Origin: Flavobacterium gyeonganense
GTDB taxonomy: Bacteria; Bacteroidota; Bacteroidia; Flavobacteriales; Flavobacteriaceae
DNA: 64,000 bases
Assembly: GCF_029625295.1 (NCBI RefSeq)
Contig: NZ_CP121112.1
Location: forward strand, 3,534,001-3,598,000
Reading direction: 5' to 3'
A program made the translations under genes and the position numbers. Position 1 is the stretch's first letter. Every line of letters starts with the position of its first letter. Shown in pieces: positions 47,600-58,363 of this stretch. The notes under the pieces are model-generated. The model saw only the letters and a program-made list of their open reading frames with translations, was not told where the DNA came from and searched no databases.

Positions 47600-48430
47600 T
47601 TAACCTTCTACAAGCTCTTTATTCAAAATTCTGGAAGCGATGTACTTTGCTACACCATCTTCAGCATTGGTTTTTATAACTTCTAAATCCGGCAGGGTTT
47701 CTTTCAACAGCGAAGGGGCATTTCCCATAATCAAACCTTTTCCTGATGCGGATAACATCTGAACATCGTTGAAGCCGTCACCAAATGAAACGGCTTCAGA
47801 CAATGTAAAACCTTCTTTTTCAAGAACCATTTCGATTGCAACTGCTTTATCTACAGCTTTGTCCATGAACTCCAGACAAGTCGGTAAACTGAAAGCGTGA
47901 TGCAGATGTTCTGAAGAATTAGCCAAAACAGCATCTTTCAGTTTTACTAATTTTTCATGATTATCACATGAAAAGAAAATTTTGATGGCACCAAAATCTT
48001 CCAGGGTTTTATAATCAACCAATTCAGGGCGGTATTTTAATTCGGCCTGAAAAGCATTTAATCTTTCATTAACCTTATTGGTCTGCCAGACATTTTCTTT
48101 GAATAAGACAACGGTAATTTCAGGATCTATTTCAACATTTAAGGCAGCTTTTACAACATCGCTGTCTAAGTTGAAGGCAAAAAGTTCTTCTTTTTCTGGC
48201 GAATGGATTCTGGCTCCGTTTGAACTTACTAAATATACAGGTACTTCAAGGGTTTCAATAATTGCCATCGCATCAAGATGATGGCGGCCAGTGGCAACGA
48301 CGATAAGATAATTTTGATTGTGAAGTTCCTGAAAAATGGATTTGGTGTAATCTGAAATTCTGTGTTGAGGGTTGAGTAAAGTTCCGTCAAGGTCACTTAC
48401 TACAACTTTTATATTTTTAAGCTTTGTCAT
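47600..48430 (-). CDS. Cof-type HAD-IIB family phosphatase
   Basis: A 276-residue cytoplasmic HAD hydrolase, counted from ATG 48430 (MTKLKNIKVV); an in-frame TTG four codons upstream is less likely. Motif I is VVSDLDGTLLNP with the nucleophile Asp and the acid Asp two residues on; motif II is VATGRH; motif III Lys is in the KAVAIEMVL segment; motif IV is SFGDGFNDVQML. A C2-type cap lies between motifs II and III. These enzymes remove phosphate from sugar phosphates or flavin phosphates; the substrate cannot be given. It has its own promoter and terminator. Confidence 0.9.
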   Translation of the reverse strand: MTKLKNIKVVVSDLDGTLLNPQHRISDYTKSIFQELHNQNYLIVVATGRHHLDAMAIIETLEVPVYLVSSNGARIHSPEKEELFAFNLDSDVVKAALNVEIDPEITVVLFKENVWQTNKVNERLNAFQAELKYRPELVDYKTLEDFGAIKIFFSCDNHEKLVKLKDAVLANSSEHLHHAFSLPTCLEFMDKAVDKAVAIEMVLEKEGFTLSEAVSFGDGFNDVQMLSASGKGLIMGNAPSLLKETLPDLEVIKTNAEDGVAKYIASRILNKELVEG

Positions 48431-48456
48431 ATTAATATTCAAATATTTATGAGGTG

Positions 48457-48488
48457 CAAAATTAAGCTTTTAAGCCCGGAAGACCAAA
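48457..48488 (-). promoter_or_regulatory. Bacteroidetes promoter of the HAD phosphatase gene
   Basis: On the minus strand the -33 TTTG is at 48488-48485 and the -7 TAATTTTG at 48464-48457, 20 bp apart, 27 bp before the ATG. Confidence 0.65.
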
Positions 48489-48606
48489 GTTACAAACGTT
48501 CTGAAGCCAGAAATAAGGCAAGTTTATTATTTATTTAACTATTTGTTTTCACATCTTAACTTTATTCCTCTTCTCTTTCATTAGATGGAAAAAAGTTGGT
48601 TGGGCT

Positions 48607-51600
48607 TTATTGTTTCTGCTTTAAATAATCTGAAGGGGAAATTTTATAGTACTCCTTAAAGCAGGTACTAAAATAGCCTGCACCATTAAATCCGGCTTTG
48701 TAGGCAATATTGGCGATGTCAGTTTCTCCTGCATCAAGATATTGTTTGGCTCTTTTTAGGCGCATTTCGCTGACAAATTCTACAGGAGTTATGTTGGTAA
48801 GGCTTTTGAATTTTCTGTTGAATGTTACTCTTGACATATTCAATGCATTGGCAATCAAATCAATATTGAATTTTGGATTGGTCATACTATCTTCGACAAT
48901 AGCAATAATATCTTTTAGGAACTGTTCATCTTTGGTTGTAATGATAATTTCCCCGGGTTGTAATTCGATTGTTTTCATATTCGATTGTAATTGTTCGAAA
49001 ATTTTCTTTCTGGATTTAATTAAATTTTGAATTGAAGCCAGTAGAAAATCAGTGTCAAAGGGCTTAGTAATGTAATAATCTGCGCCATAATGTAAACCTT
49101 TTATTTTGCTTTCCACAGATGATTTTGCAGTTAATAAAATAACTGGAATATGACTGGTTTCGGTTTTGTTTTTAAGCGTATCGAGCAATTCAGTTCCATC
49201 CATTTCAGGCATCATAACATCACTTAAAATTAAATCCGGAAGTTTGTTTGTGGCAATAACCAAACCTTCTTTTCCGTTTGCAGCTTCCAGTATTTGATAA
49301 AAACGCTGTAATTGGCTCTTTAAAAATGATCTTAATTCGTAATTGTCCTCTACAATAAGAACTACAGGTAATTGTTCGTCCTGATTACTTTTTAAAACCT
49401 TATTTTCACTTTTCTGTTTATTATCAATAGAATGTTTCCTTAATTTTTGTCCTGATAATTTTTGTTTGGAGTAGTTGTTTTGGAAAATTTCCTGATTTAA
49501 ATTAATTTCTATAGAAACGGTCAGGCCTCCGTTTTCATTATTGAAGGCATAAATGTCACCCTGATGCAATTGCACATATTCTTTACAAAGAGCAAGCCCG
49601 ATTCCTGTTCCTGTATTGTTGTCTGAATTTGTTTCGTAATATAGTTTAAAAATATCCATCAGCTTGTTTTCCTCAACACCGGAACCCTGATCTGAAACAT
49701 TGATTTTTAAAATAGTATCATTTTCTAATTTCAGTTCAACAGTAATAATACTGTCATTCGGAGAAAATTTAATCGCGTTAGATAGCAAATTATAGATGAT
49801 AATATCTATTTTTTTTTATCCAGATTTGCAATAAGAGTTTCAGAATTGCATTTTGTTTTAATTTTTATATTTTTTTCATATGCTGCCTGAGAAAATAAAG
49901 CATTTATTTCGTTTACAAAAGAAACCATTTCGACAGGTTCAATATGAAGTTTTTCTTTACTGCTCTGTATTTTTCTAAAATCCAGCAGCTGATTTATAAA
50001 TCGTATTAGCCTATTGGTGTTTTTTTGTACTGTTTCTATATATTCACTTTCCAAAGGAGTTAAATTTTTGCTTTTAGCGATTTCATTTATAGGGTTAACA
50101 ATTAAGGTGAGAGGAGTTCTTAATTCGTGAGAAATATTGGTGAAGAAACTCAGTTTTAGCTCTGACATTTTTTGTTCTACAACAATTTTGTTTCGCAGAC
50201 GAATCATTGAAAAAGCTATCCTTCGGGCGATTTCGAGCGCTAACAAAATAAGGATGACATATAAAAAATAAGCAAAATTGGTTTTCCAAAAGGGAGGGGC
50301 AATCGTAAAAGTTAAATTCTTGTGTGGAGTCGCAGTGTACAATTCTGTATTTAGGCATTTTACTTCAAACGTATAATCTCCCGGCGGTAAATTGGTAAAG
50401 GTTGCTTTTTTCTGGTTTTTTACCTCATGCCATGTATCATCAAGACCTTTTAACCGGTATGCATACAATTGTTTGTTGTTTGATATGTAATCTAATACGG
50501 TATAATAGATGCTAATGGTGTTTTCAGTATAGTTTAACTCAATATTATTGATGTAATTGATGTCACTTTCTAAAGGATATTCTGCCGATTTTACATTTGA
50601 GTTTTTATTGTTGATTTCAAAGCCAGTGAAAACCATTTTTGTATTGGTTTTTGGTTTTTCTATTTTTTTTGGATTGAAAGTCAAATAACCATTTCTGTTA
50701 CCAAAAACTAAGTTACCATTCAGTAATTTTATTCCGGCAGATTCAGAAAAACCAGTTTTAACTAAACCATCATAAGAATCATAATTTTTAAAAATATGAT
50801 CTTGTAAATTGAATTTAGCAATACCGTTTTCCGTCGCCAGCCATAGGTTTTTCTGATCATCTTCTGCCATGCTCAGAATAAAATCACTTGGTAAGCCATC
50901 GTCTTTTGTAAAGTTTTTAAATTTTAAACCATTCCCTTTTTCAATAACCTGACTGAGTCCGCCACCAGCCGTTGAAATCCACATTTTCTCAGCTGAATCT
51001 TTGAAAATAAACAACACATCGTTACAGCCAAGACTGAATTTGTCTGAAGGCAACTTTTCATATCTGGAAAATTTTACCTTAGAAGAATCGTAATTCTCAG
51101 GATTAAATGTCACTAATCCGTTTGTTGTGGCAACCCAGATCTGACCTTTATATCCCTGAGCTAAATACCTGACCTTACTGGATTCAATAGCGGGATAGTT
51201 TTTAAAGTGATGTATGAAAATATATTCCCCATTTTTTTCTTCCAGTAAATTGATTCCGTTGTCATAAGTACCTATCCAGATTCTCCCTTTTTTATCTTCT
51301 AAGACAGAATAAATTTCATTGCTGCTAATACTTGCAGGATTGTTTTTATCAGCTTTAAACTGTTTTAATGTGTATTGGGAATTTTGTAACTTGACAGGAG
51401 TGGCTTTATATAAACCACTTCCTTTTGTACCCAGCCATACATTTCCTTTGGTATCTCCTATGATACAATATACCAGACCAATTTCATCTGCTTTGTAATT
51501 GGTAAATGGGTTTATTAGTTCCTGAGTTCCGTTGTAGATTTTTAATTTTCCTGCTTTTGACGACAGCCATAGCCGATTGTTTTTATCTGAAAAAACAGCT

Positions 51601-52942
51601 CTGATTTCATTTTCCGTTTTGATTTTGCTGTTGGGGATTAAAAGCTGTTGCTGAAAATTATTTTTCTGAAAAATGATTTTATTAATTCCTCTGTCGGTGG
51701 TGCTCATCCAGAGAATTCCGACAGGATCAAAATACAGAGTAGTGACGATATTTGAAAACTTTTGATTTTCATCTTCAGGATTGTTAAAAAAGTAATCCAG
51801 GTGATTGGTTTTTTCATTATAATATCCGAAACCGCCACCTTTTAATTTTATCCAGACTCTGTCGAAATTGTCCTCAAAAATCTCAAAACTATTTTTTAGA
51901 TTTAAAAAAGAAGCATCTTTCTGCTGAGAAAAAAAGCAGTTTTACTTTCTTTCGGTTTTACCATAAAAACGCCGTGTTTGTCTGGTTCAATCCATAACAA
52001 ACCTTTTTTATCCTCATATATTCGATGCAGTGGTGAGTCAGAAACTTTGAGATTAGATTCGATCTTTAATGTTACTGTATTAAATGTAATCAATTCTCCA
52101 TCATCAGTAGTAATTATTAATAAGTTCTTGTTTTTGGACTTTATTATAGCGTTGATAGCTGTTTTTGCAATCGTTGTTTTTTTATACTTTTTTTGAATTT
52201 TATTATAATGAATTAAATCACCTTCGTCAGTTCCGAACCAGGCACTATTGCCTTTTATAAAACAGCATTTTACATTATTGTTTTTTAAGATAGTATTGCT
52301 TTTATATCCTTGTTTAGAATTTGAGATATTGTCTAACCCTTTTTCAGAACCTACCCAGACAGAATGATCAGAATCTTTAAAAATAAAATTTAGATTGTTG
52401 GAAGATAAAGGAGAATTGTTTTTTGAATTTTGTCCGAAATGAGTAATCTCAATTTGATTATTCGCTTTTTTTCGTGCTAAAAAAATACCGCTGCCAATAG
52501 TTGTCAGCCAGACATTGCCATTCTTATCAGTAATAATATTGTCGAATTCAATTTTGGTGGTTCCTAAAATAGCAGCAATAGAAAGAAATGATTCGGTTCT
52601 TTTGTCGAATCTGTAAATCTGATTGTCATATACTCTGAGCCAGATATAACCAAAAGCATCTTCTTTTATTATATCGATTCGGTTATTGCTCAGGCTGCTG
52701 TTGTCTCCGGCAATTGCTTTGTAGGTTACGAAATTTTTTCCGTCAAACCTGTTGATGCCATTCCATGTAGCAAACCACATAAAACCTTCCTTGTCTTTTA
52801 TAATATCTCTGATGACATCATGAGAAAGCCCGTCCTCTGTGGCGTAATTTTCTATTTTACATTTTACTTGTGCAGATGTTTTGCTTAAGAAAATGACAGA
52901 TAAAAGTGCAATTAAAAGTTTAACCGGTAAAAGGTTCTTCAT
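48607..52942 (-). CDS. Hybrid two-component system regulator (SusR/HTCS type), broken by two frameshifts
   Basis: Three frames (52942-51902, 51707-49806 with open sequence before it, and 49788-48607) form one protein of about 1445 residues. Order: signal peptide, two seven-bladed propellers of Reg_prop repeats (GLSHDVIRDI, NGINRFDGKNF), a Y_Y_Y domain, one membrane helix, a histidine kinase (SHELRTPL, NLLSNAIKFS, GTGIGLALCKE), a receiver (LILSDVMMPEMDG) and an AraC helix-turn-helix. The breaks are A7 at 51929-51935 and T9 at 49809-49817; one base restored in each gives AFFSQQKDAS and DKKKIDIIIYNLL. HTCS proteins sense periplasmic oligosaccharides and drive nearby genes, here the divergent pectin enzymes. 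Confidence 0.9.
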
Positions 52943-53311
52943 TCGTAATTCTGGTTTTAGTTTGGTGTAGTAAAGTTTAGTTTGTATTTAAAAGAAAAAC
53001 TATTGGATTGATTAGTCTTTTTCAATTTAATTACCGCATAAAAATAACTTTAAAAATAAAAATTGGCAATCAGAACCCCAGCAAACACAGCTAATGATAA
53101 AAAAGTGGAAGTAAATGACCAAAATTTGAAACCAATTATTCTTTTATTAAAATAGTTTTGATGCAAGGTATTAATTAATTAAAAAATTGGCATTAAAAAT
53201 ACAGTATTGATTTTTTATCAATGAATAAAATATATAATCTGTTATCAATGGTGGATTTTATTAATTAGTAAGGAACTTTACGAAACAACCAATAACTAAC
53301 TATCTAACTTT
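52943..53311. other. Divergent promoter region of the pectin locus
   Basis: 369 bp between the hybrid regulator and the pectin methylesterase, strongly AT-rich. No TAnnTTTG element with a properly spaced TTG is convincing on either strand, and I see no clear inverted repeat. It must hold at least the start of two divergent transcripts and probably AraC-type binding sites of the regulator. Confidence 0.45.
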
Positions 53312-56038
53312 ATGAAAAAACTCGACTTTTTTGTCCTTCTGTTTATAGGACTTCTATTTTTTAATACAGGTACTGCGCAGAGCTTTAGCCCGGATATTGT
53401 AGTAGATATTAATGGATCCGGAAATTTTACTTCAATACAGGCTGCAATTGATGCCGCACCTGCCGGAACACCAACTATTATTTATGTAAAAAGAGGTTTG
53501 TACGACAAGGAAAAACTATTAGTTCCTGCCAATAAAACTAATTTAACCTTAATTGGAGAGAGCAGGACAGAAACGATCATCTCTTATGATATTTATAATT
53601 GTAATGATGGAGGTGATGGTCTGTGTCCTGATGCTAAAGTAGCACTTTGGTCTTCAAATACAAATTTAGTTGCAACGGCAGCAACACTTACTATTATGGC
53701 AAATGATTTCAGGGCAGAAAACATAACTATCCGAAATACCGCCGGACCAGTAGGACAGGCGCAGGCACTTACACTTCGTGCAGACCGAAATGTATTTGTC
53801 AATTGTGATATAGCGGCTTATCAGGATACTATTTACTTCTGGACAGCCGAAACTTCACGGGCTTATTTCAAATCCTGTATGATTCTGGGGCGTACCGACT
53901 ATATCTATGGTCGTGGAGTTGGCGTTTTTAACGAATGTGAGATTAGAAGTTTCGGTGGGGCATGGATAACAGCGCCTTCAAGTGAAGAGTCTCAGACTTA
54001 CGGTTTTGTATTTTATAAATGTAATTTAACATATCAGCCAAATAGTCCAAGATTAGGTGATGATGGTATGAAAATTAAATTCGGACGTCCATGGCATCAA
54101 TATCCAAAAGTTACGTGGCTCTATTGTATAATGCCCGCAGAAATCGATCCTCTGGGCTGGGGAGATAAATGGAATATGGCTTATGCCGATACTGACTCAA
54201 GACTTAAATTGTATGAGTGGATGAATACTGGTCCGGGTGCTGATATGAGCGGAAGAGCAAACTGGGTAGGTATTCGACCTTTGGCAGATCAGACGGAAGC
54301 CAATTTATATGAGCCAAAAATTGTACTGGCAGGTACTGACAATTGGGATCCTACCGCTATATCTCCAACTGTAACCGTATACAATTGGGATGGTGGTGCT
54401 GCGAATACCGGATGGCTTGAAGCAGATAACTGGAATCCAAATACTGTACCGGTCGCATCAGAAGCTGCAAATGTTGACGGAAATTTTACAATAAGTGCTA
54501 ATGGCGGAAATTTTGATGCGGATTTGAATTTATTGAACGGAGCAGCAATTGATGTTTCGGCCAACAGCTCTACAACCTTGCTTACACTTAACCAGGCATC
54601 GATTTCCACTACTACCAGTGTATCTTTATCAGGAAATATCAAGACTAAAGGAGATGTAACAATTAACAGTTCTGCTAACCTGAATCTGGTAGCTATAATA
54701 AGCGGTGTCCACCAGATAACTAAAATCGGTTCAGGAAAAGTTCAGTTCAATAGTAATAATTCAGGTTACACAGGAAATTTAGTTATTCAGGCAGGCGAAC
54801 TTCAGGCTAAAACTGCCAATTCATTAGGGAAATCACCAAAAATAACCGTAAAAAAGAATGGAAAATTAACTGTTGATTTGAGCACTGCAGTTGATGTAAA
54901 AACAGCACTTTATACAGAAGGAACAGCTTCTGTTGTTCTGAATCAGGACATCACAATTAATGAATGGTATATTGATGGTATCTTACAGCCAGTTGGTATT
55001 TATACAGCTGCTACAAATGCATCCACAATTAGTGGAACAGGTAAAATAATTATCGGAAGACCAAGTGAATTTGGTTTCTTAGGCGGACTTTGGGATGATG
55101 TAACGAAATATTCTCCGGCTTTATTACCAAAAGCAGGTGAAAAAGTGAATGTGAACACTGGTATCACTATTGAAACCACACTCACCACATTTGAAGGTGA
55201 TATGTATGTAAAAACAGGAGGAACAATCCGTCTAAGACAAACTAAGGATTCCAAATGTTTAGGCCCGGTAAGAATGGCTCAGGGATCTATCATAACATAT
55301 GCAACAAGTGGTACAGGTTTCTATCTGAATGCTCCAATTGTTTTAGAGGGAGATGTTTCCCTAACTATGAGCAGTAATAATGTGGCAGGAAACACAATGG
55401 ATTTACCGGGAACATTTTCAGGAAGCAGTAAAATTATTGTTCGCAACATAAGGGATTTTGCAAGTGCAGCAACGGTAAAATTAGGAGGAGATAACAGCAA
55501 TTTTACAGGAATCTGGGATTTGACTTTTGCTGCTGCAAATGCAGGAGGTTCAGCTGCAATTAACGGAACTGTTGAAAATGCTTTCGGTAAAGGGATAATC
55601 AATCTGGCTTTCAATAACAAAGCTATTTTCAATCATGTAAAATGTGCCGGAGACGAATTAAATATGAATATAACCGGTTCTGCTTCAGCGGTAGTAAACG
55701 TTGACGTTTCAGTTAAGAAATTTACGCTAAACGGAACGCAGCTGGTAAACGGAACATACAATTCCATTACAAATCCGGGACTGCTTACTGGCACAGGATC
55801 AATTACAGTAAATTCGGGAAGTCTGGGTTTAGATGAAAATGTTTTTCTGGAGTATGGTATGTTGAAAGTAAACGGTGTTATTGAGGATCTTGACGTTTAC
55901 AATCTTGCAGGACAACGCGTTTATCGTACAAAATCTGCCGTTACAGAAATAAATCTGAATAATCTGAAAAACGGAATCTACATTGTTCGTTATAAAATCA
56001 ACGGAAAACAAGGAGCTGTCAAAGTTTATAAAAACTAA
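53312..56038 (+). CDS. Secreted pectin methylesterase (CE8) with T9SS type A sorting domain
   Basis: A 908-residue secreted enzyme that removes methyl groups from pectin. A signal peptide ends near GTAQ. The right-handed beta-helix CE8 domain covers residues about 25-350, with the catalytic marks QAQALTLR, AYQDTIYFW (acid Asp), GRTDYIYG (nucleophile Asp) and GRPW. A second region (about 350-830) has autotransporter-type repeats such as FNSNNSGYTGNL, which probably form a further beta-helix stalk. The last ~75 residues (DLDVYNLAGQRVY ... GIYIVRYKI) are a type A T9SS sorting domain. It is divergent from the hybrid regulator and precedes a pectin acetylesterase-like gene. Confidence 0.9.
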   Translation: MKKLDFFVLLFIGLLFFNTGTAQSFSPDIVVDINGSGNFTSIQAAIDAAPAGTPTIIYVKRGLYDKEKLLVPANKTNLTLIGESRTETIISYDIYNCNDGGDGLCPDAKVALWSSNTNLVATAATLTIMANDFRAENITIRNTAGPVGQAQALTLRADRNVFVNCDIAAYQDTIYFWTAETSRAYFKSCMILGRTDYIYGRGVGVFNECEIRSFGGAWITAPSSEESQTYGFVFYKCNLTYQPNSPRLGDDGMKIKFGRPWHQYPKVTWLYCIMPAEIDPLGWGDKWNMAYADTDSRLKLYEWMNTGPGADMSGRANWVGIRPLADQTEANLYEPKIVLAGTDNWDPTAISPTVTVYNWDGGAANTGWLEADNWNPNTVPVASEAANVDGNFTISANGGNFDADLNLLNGAAIDVSANSSTTLLTLNQASISTTTSVSLSGNIKTKGDVTINSSANLNLVAIISGVHQITKIGSGKVQFNSNNSGYTGNLVIQAGELQAKTANSLGKSPKITVKKNGKLTVDLSTAVDVKTALYTEGTASVVLNQDITINEWYIDGILQPVGIYTAATNASTISGTGKIIIGRPSEFGFLGGLWDDVTKYSPALLPKAGEKVNVNTGITIETTLTTFEGDMYVKTGGTIRLRQTKDSKCLGPVRMAQGSIITYATSGTGFYLNAPIVLEGDVSLTMSSNNVAGNTMDLPGTFSGSSKIIVRNIRDFASAATVKLGGDNSNFTGIWDLTFAAANAGGSAAINGTVENAFGKGIINLAFNNKAIFNHVKCAGDELNMNITGSASAVVNVDVSVKKFTLNGTQLVNGTYNSITNPGLLTGTGSITVNSGSLGLDENVFLEYGMLKVNGVIEDLDVYNLAGQRVYRTKSAVTEINLNNLKNGIYIVRYKINGKQGAVKVYKN

Positions 56039-56040
56039 GA

Positions 56041-56145
56041 TTACCCCGTTGGATGTAATTATTAAATCGTCAGTTCGAGTATTTTTTGTGTAGAGAAACG
56101 AAATAAAAAATGTATCGAGAACCTTTTTAATTTACCCAACGGTAA
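56041..56145. repeat. Hairpin-forming interspersed repeat between the pectin genes
   Basis: The outer arms TTACCCCGTTGG and CCAACGGTAA pair apart from two extra C. They enclose CAGTTCGAGTATTTTTT and AAAAAATGTATCGAGAACC, which also pair. The CAGTTCGAGT ... TATCGAGAAC arrangement is what I recall of a Flavobacterium repeat family. It could attenuate read-through from the methylesterase to the next gene. Only one copy is in the window. Confidence 0.55.
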
Positions 56146-56216
56146 GATTATAATTTATCCAATTAAAAAATACCACAAAGTATATGTTTTCATATACATA
56201 AAAATAAAATCCAAAA

Positions 56217-58178
56217 ATGAAATCAATATTATCAAAATTATTTGTTGTTGCCTTAGTTTTTTGCAGCATCATTTCAGTAAATGCACAAATTACGCTTCAC
56301 ACTATTGGTGATTCTACAATGGCAAATTATGACGAAAGTACTTCAGATATAAGAGGCTGGGGAATGATGTTTCAGCAGTTTTTTAATTCAGGAGTTACAG
56401 TTAATAATCGTGCAAAAAACGGCGCCAGCAGTAAAAGTTTTTATATGGAAGCACCATATTGGACAACCGTAAAGCAGCAGATAAAAGCCGGAGATTATGT
56501 CATTATTCAGTTTGCTCATAATGACGAGAAAAACGGAGGGCTTGACGGCGGTACAGATCCTGCCAATCCTATTAACGGAACAGATTATAGAGGTACAAAT
56601 CCGCAAACAACTTATAAAGATTATCTTAGAAAGTATATTGATGAAACGCGTGCTTTGAATGCTACTCCTATCTTGGCCACGTCTATGTGTAGAAAATATT
56701 TTAGCGGAGGCACGATTACACGCAAAGGACTTCATGATTTAGGCCCGGACTTTAGCCTTCCGGCAACAGATCATACTTATGATTACGCTTATGCTATGAA
56801 AGAAGTTGCAACAGAAAAAGGCGTACAGCTTATCGATTTGACTACCTTAACCAAAACCTTAGTTGAATCTTATGGAGATGCTGCCAGTACTGCCCAGCTT
56901 TACGTTTCTGCAGATTCTACACATCCAACAGCGTTGTTAGGGACACTAACCGCAAGATTATGCGCTCAGGAAATGGTTAAACAAAATATTTTAGCATCTA
57001 ATATCAATACATCAACAGATGTTTTAATCAATCCGACTAATTGTGATTTTGGAGATGCATATACCGGTCAGACGCTTACGAAAGAAGTAACTATTACAGG
57101 TTTTGACCTTTTACCAGCTACAGGAACATTTACTCTTTCTGTAGATAATGGTTTTTTAATTGCAGCAAACAAAACGGATACTTTTAGTTCTTCTATCAAT
57201 ATGAACTATTCTGGTGGAAATCTTGCTTTTACAAAGTTTTATATTTCAGCAACACAATCTGTCGGAGGTAATAAAACAGGTACACTTACAGTAACAAACG
57301 GAAGCGCAACAAAAACAGTTCCGCTAAAAGCTAATTTCATTACATTAACTGGAGGTACTGAAGTGAACCTTATCTTGGGATTAACTGCTAATGATACTTA
57401 TGTTTTACAAGGACCAGCCATTGCTTTGGATCAGTCACATATAGGTATGTTAGTTCAGTCTTATGCAGCGCCTGCCAATTCTCAAACTGCAAGCACGACA
57501 TGGCCGGCGGGAAGCGGTTATGACACAACAAGAAAAACTCAAAGGAATGAACCACCAGGAGGCAGTTGGCCTGCCGGAGAAATTGATGAGGTGTCAACAC
57601 GTTATACTCAGTTCGGAATTTCTCCTGCTGCAGGAACAGAATTAAATGTTGATTTAATAAGCCTATATGTTGGTGCAGCAGGAGGAAACGGTATGAGATG
57701 CCGCATTTCGTATTCTACTGATGATTTTGTAACCACATCTGTTGTTGGAGAGTTGACGAGTATGACCTCAAACACGATGTATGCTGTTTCAAAAATTCCG
57801 GTACTTAAAATTCCTTATGGAAAAACATTAAAAGTCCGTGTTTATCCATGGTACAATACTGTTTCGACTACTACCGGAAAAAGAATTTGTCTTTCGGATG
57901 TAAGAATTCATGGAGTTGCTCTTCCTGCAACTAGCCTGGGGACTGATGATTTTTCAAAAAGCCAATTAAAATGGATGGTAAAAGATGGCTTTATGAAGAT
58001 AGAAAATGCACCGGAAAACAGTAAGATCAAAATCTATGATTTAAACGGAAAACAAGTGCTTAAATCAACCAGCATAAGCAATGATTCAAATGTAGAATTG
58101 CCAAAAACAAAAGGAATTTATATTGGTAAAGTTGAATCTGTGGAGGGGGTAAAAACAATTAAGTTTTTAGTTCCTTAA
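56217..58178 (+). CDS. Secreted SGNH esterase, rhamnogalacturonan acetylesterase-like (CE12), with T9SS sorting domain
   Basis: A 653-residue secreted esterase. A signal peptide ends near VNAQ. The SGNH domain (about 25-265) has the nucleophile Ser in GDSTMANYD, NRAKNGASSKSF with the oxyanion Gly, FAHNDEKNG with the block III Asn-Asp, and the catalytic dyad DSTHPT. This is the CE12 pattern, which removes acetyl groups from rhamnogalacturonan in pectin. Two further beta domains follow (about 265-575), the second possibly a carbohydrate-binding fold. The last ~75 residues (KIKIYDLNGKQV ... GIYIGKV) are a type A T9SS sorting domain. It is probably cotranscribed with the pectin methylesterase. 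Confidence 0.88.
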   Translation: MKSILSKLFVVALVFCSIISVNAQITLHTIGDSTMANYDESTSDIRGWGMMFQQFFNSGVTVNNRAKNGASSKSFYMEAPYWTTVKQQIKAGDYVIIQFAHNDEKNGGLDGGTDPANPINGTDYRGTNPQTTYKDYLRKYIDETRALNATPILATSMCRKYFSGGTITRKGLHDLGPDFSLPATDHTYDYAYAMKEVATEKGVQLIDLTTLTKTLVESYGDAASTAQLYVSADSTHPTALLGTLTARLCAQEMVKQNILASNINTSTDVLINPTNCDFGDAYTGQTLTKEVTITGFDLLPATGTFTLSVDNGFLIAANKTDTFSSSINMNYSGGNLAFTKFYISATQSVGGNKTGTLTVTNGSATKTVPLKANFITLTGGTEVNLILGLTANDTYVLQGPAIALDQSHIGMLVQSYAAPANSQTASTTWPAGSGYDTTRKTQRNEPPGGSWPAGEIDEVSTRYTQFGISPAAGTELNVDLISLYVGAAGGNGMRCRISYSTDDFVTTSVVGELTSMTSNTMYAVSKIPVLKIPYGKTLKVRVYPWYNTVSTTTGKRICLSDVRIHGVALPATSLGTDDFSKSQLKWMVKDGFMKIENAPENSKIKIYDLNGKQVLKSTSISNDSNVELPKTKGIYIGKVESVEGVKTIKFLVP

Positions 58179-58214
58179 TCAAATGTAAGGTTCATAATAC
58201 AATTGGTATTATTT

Positions 58215-58259
58215 GAGAAACCATCGGAATTTATCTTCTGATGGCTTCTCAATTTTTTT
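58215..58259 (+). terminator. Rho-independent terminator of the pectin operon
   Basis: Stem GAGAAACCATCGGA/TCTGATGGCTTCTC, with a few mismatches, followed by a T run. Confidence 0.75.
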
Positions 58260-58363
58260 AAAATATTCGTTTTGCACCTTTTTTGAAAACGTACAAAACG
58301 AATATTAATAAATGTTAAAACACAATTCACGATTTACATTTAACATTTCACTAAAAAATAAAT

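Noticed and set aside
48607..49788. Separate AraC/response-regulator gene beside a separate sensor
   Set aside because: The piece begins in the middle of a histidine kinase ATPase domain and joins the upstream piece exactly after adding one base in a poly-T run.
54289..55632. Antisense open frames within the pectin methylesterase gene
   Set aside because: They arise from low-complexity codon use of the beta-helix repeats; no start or motif supports them.
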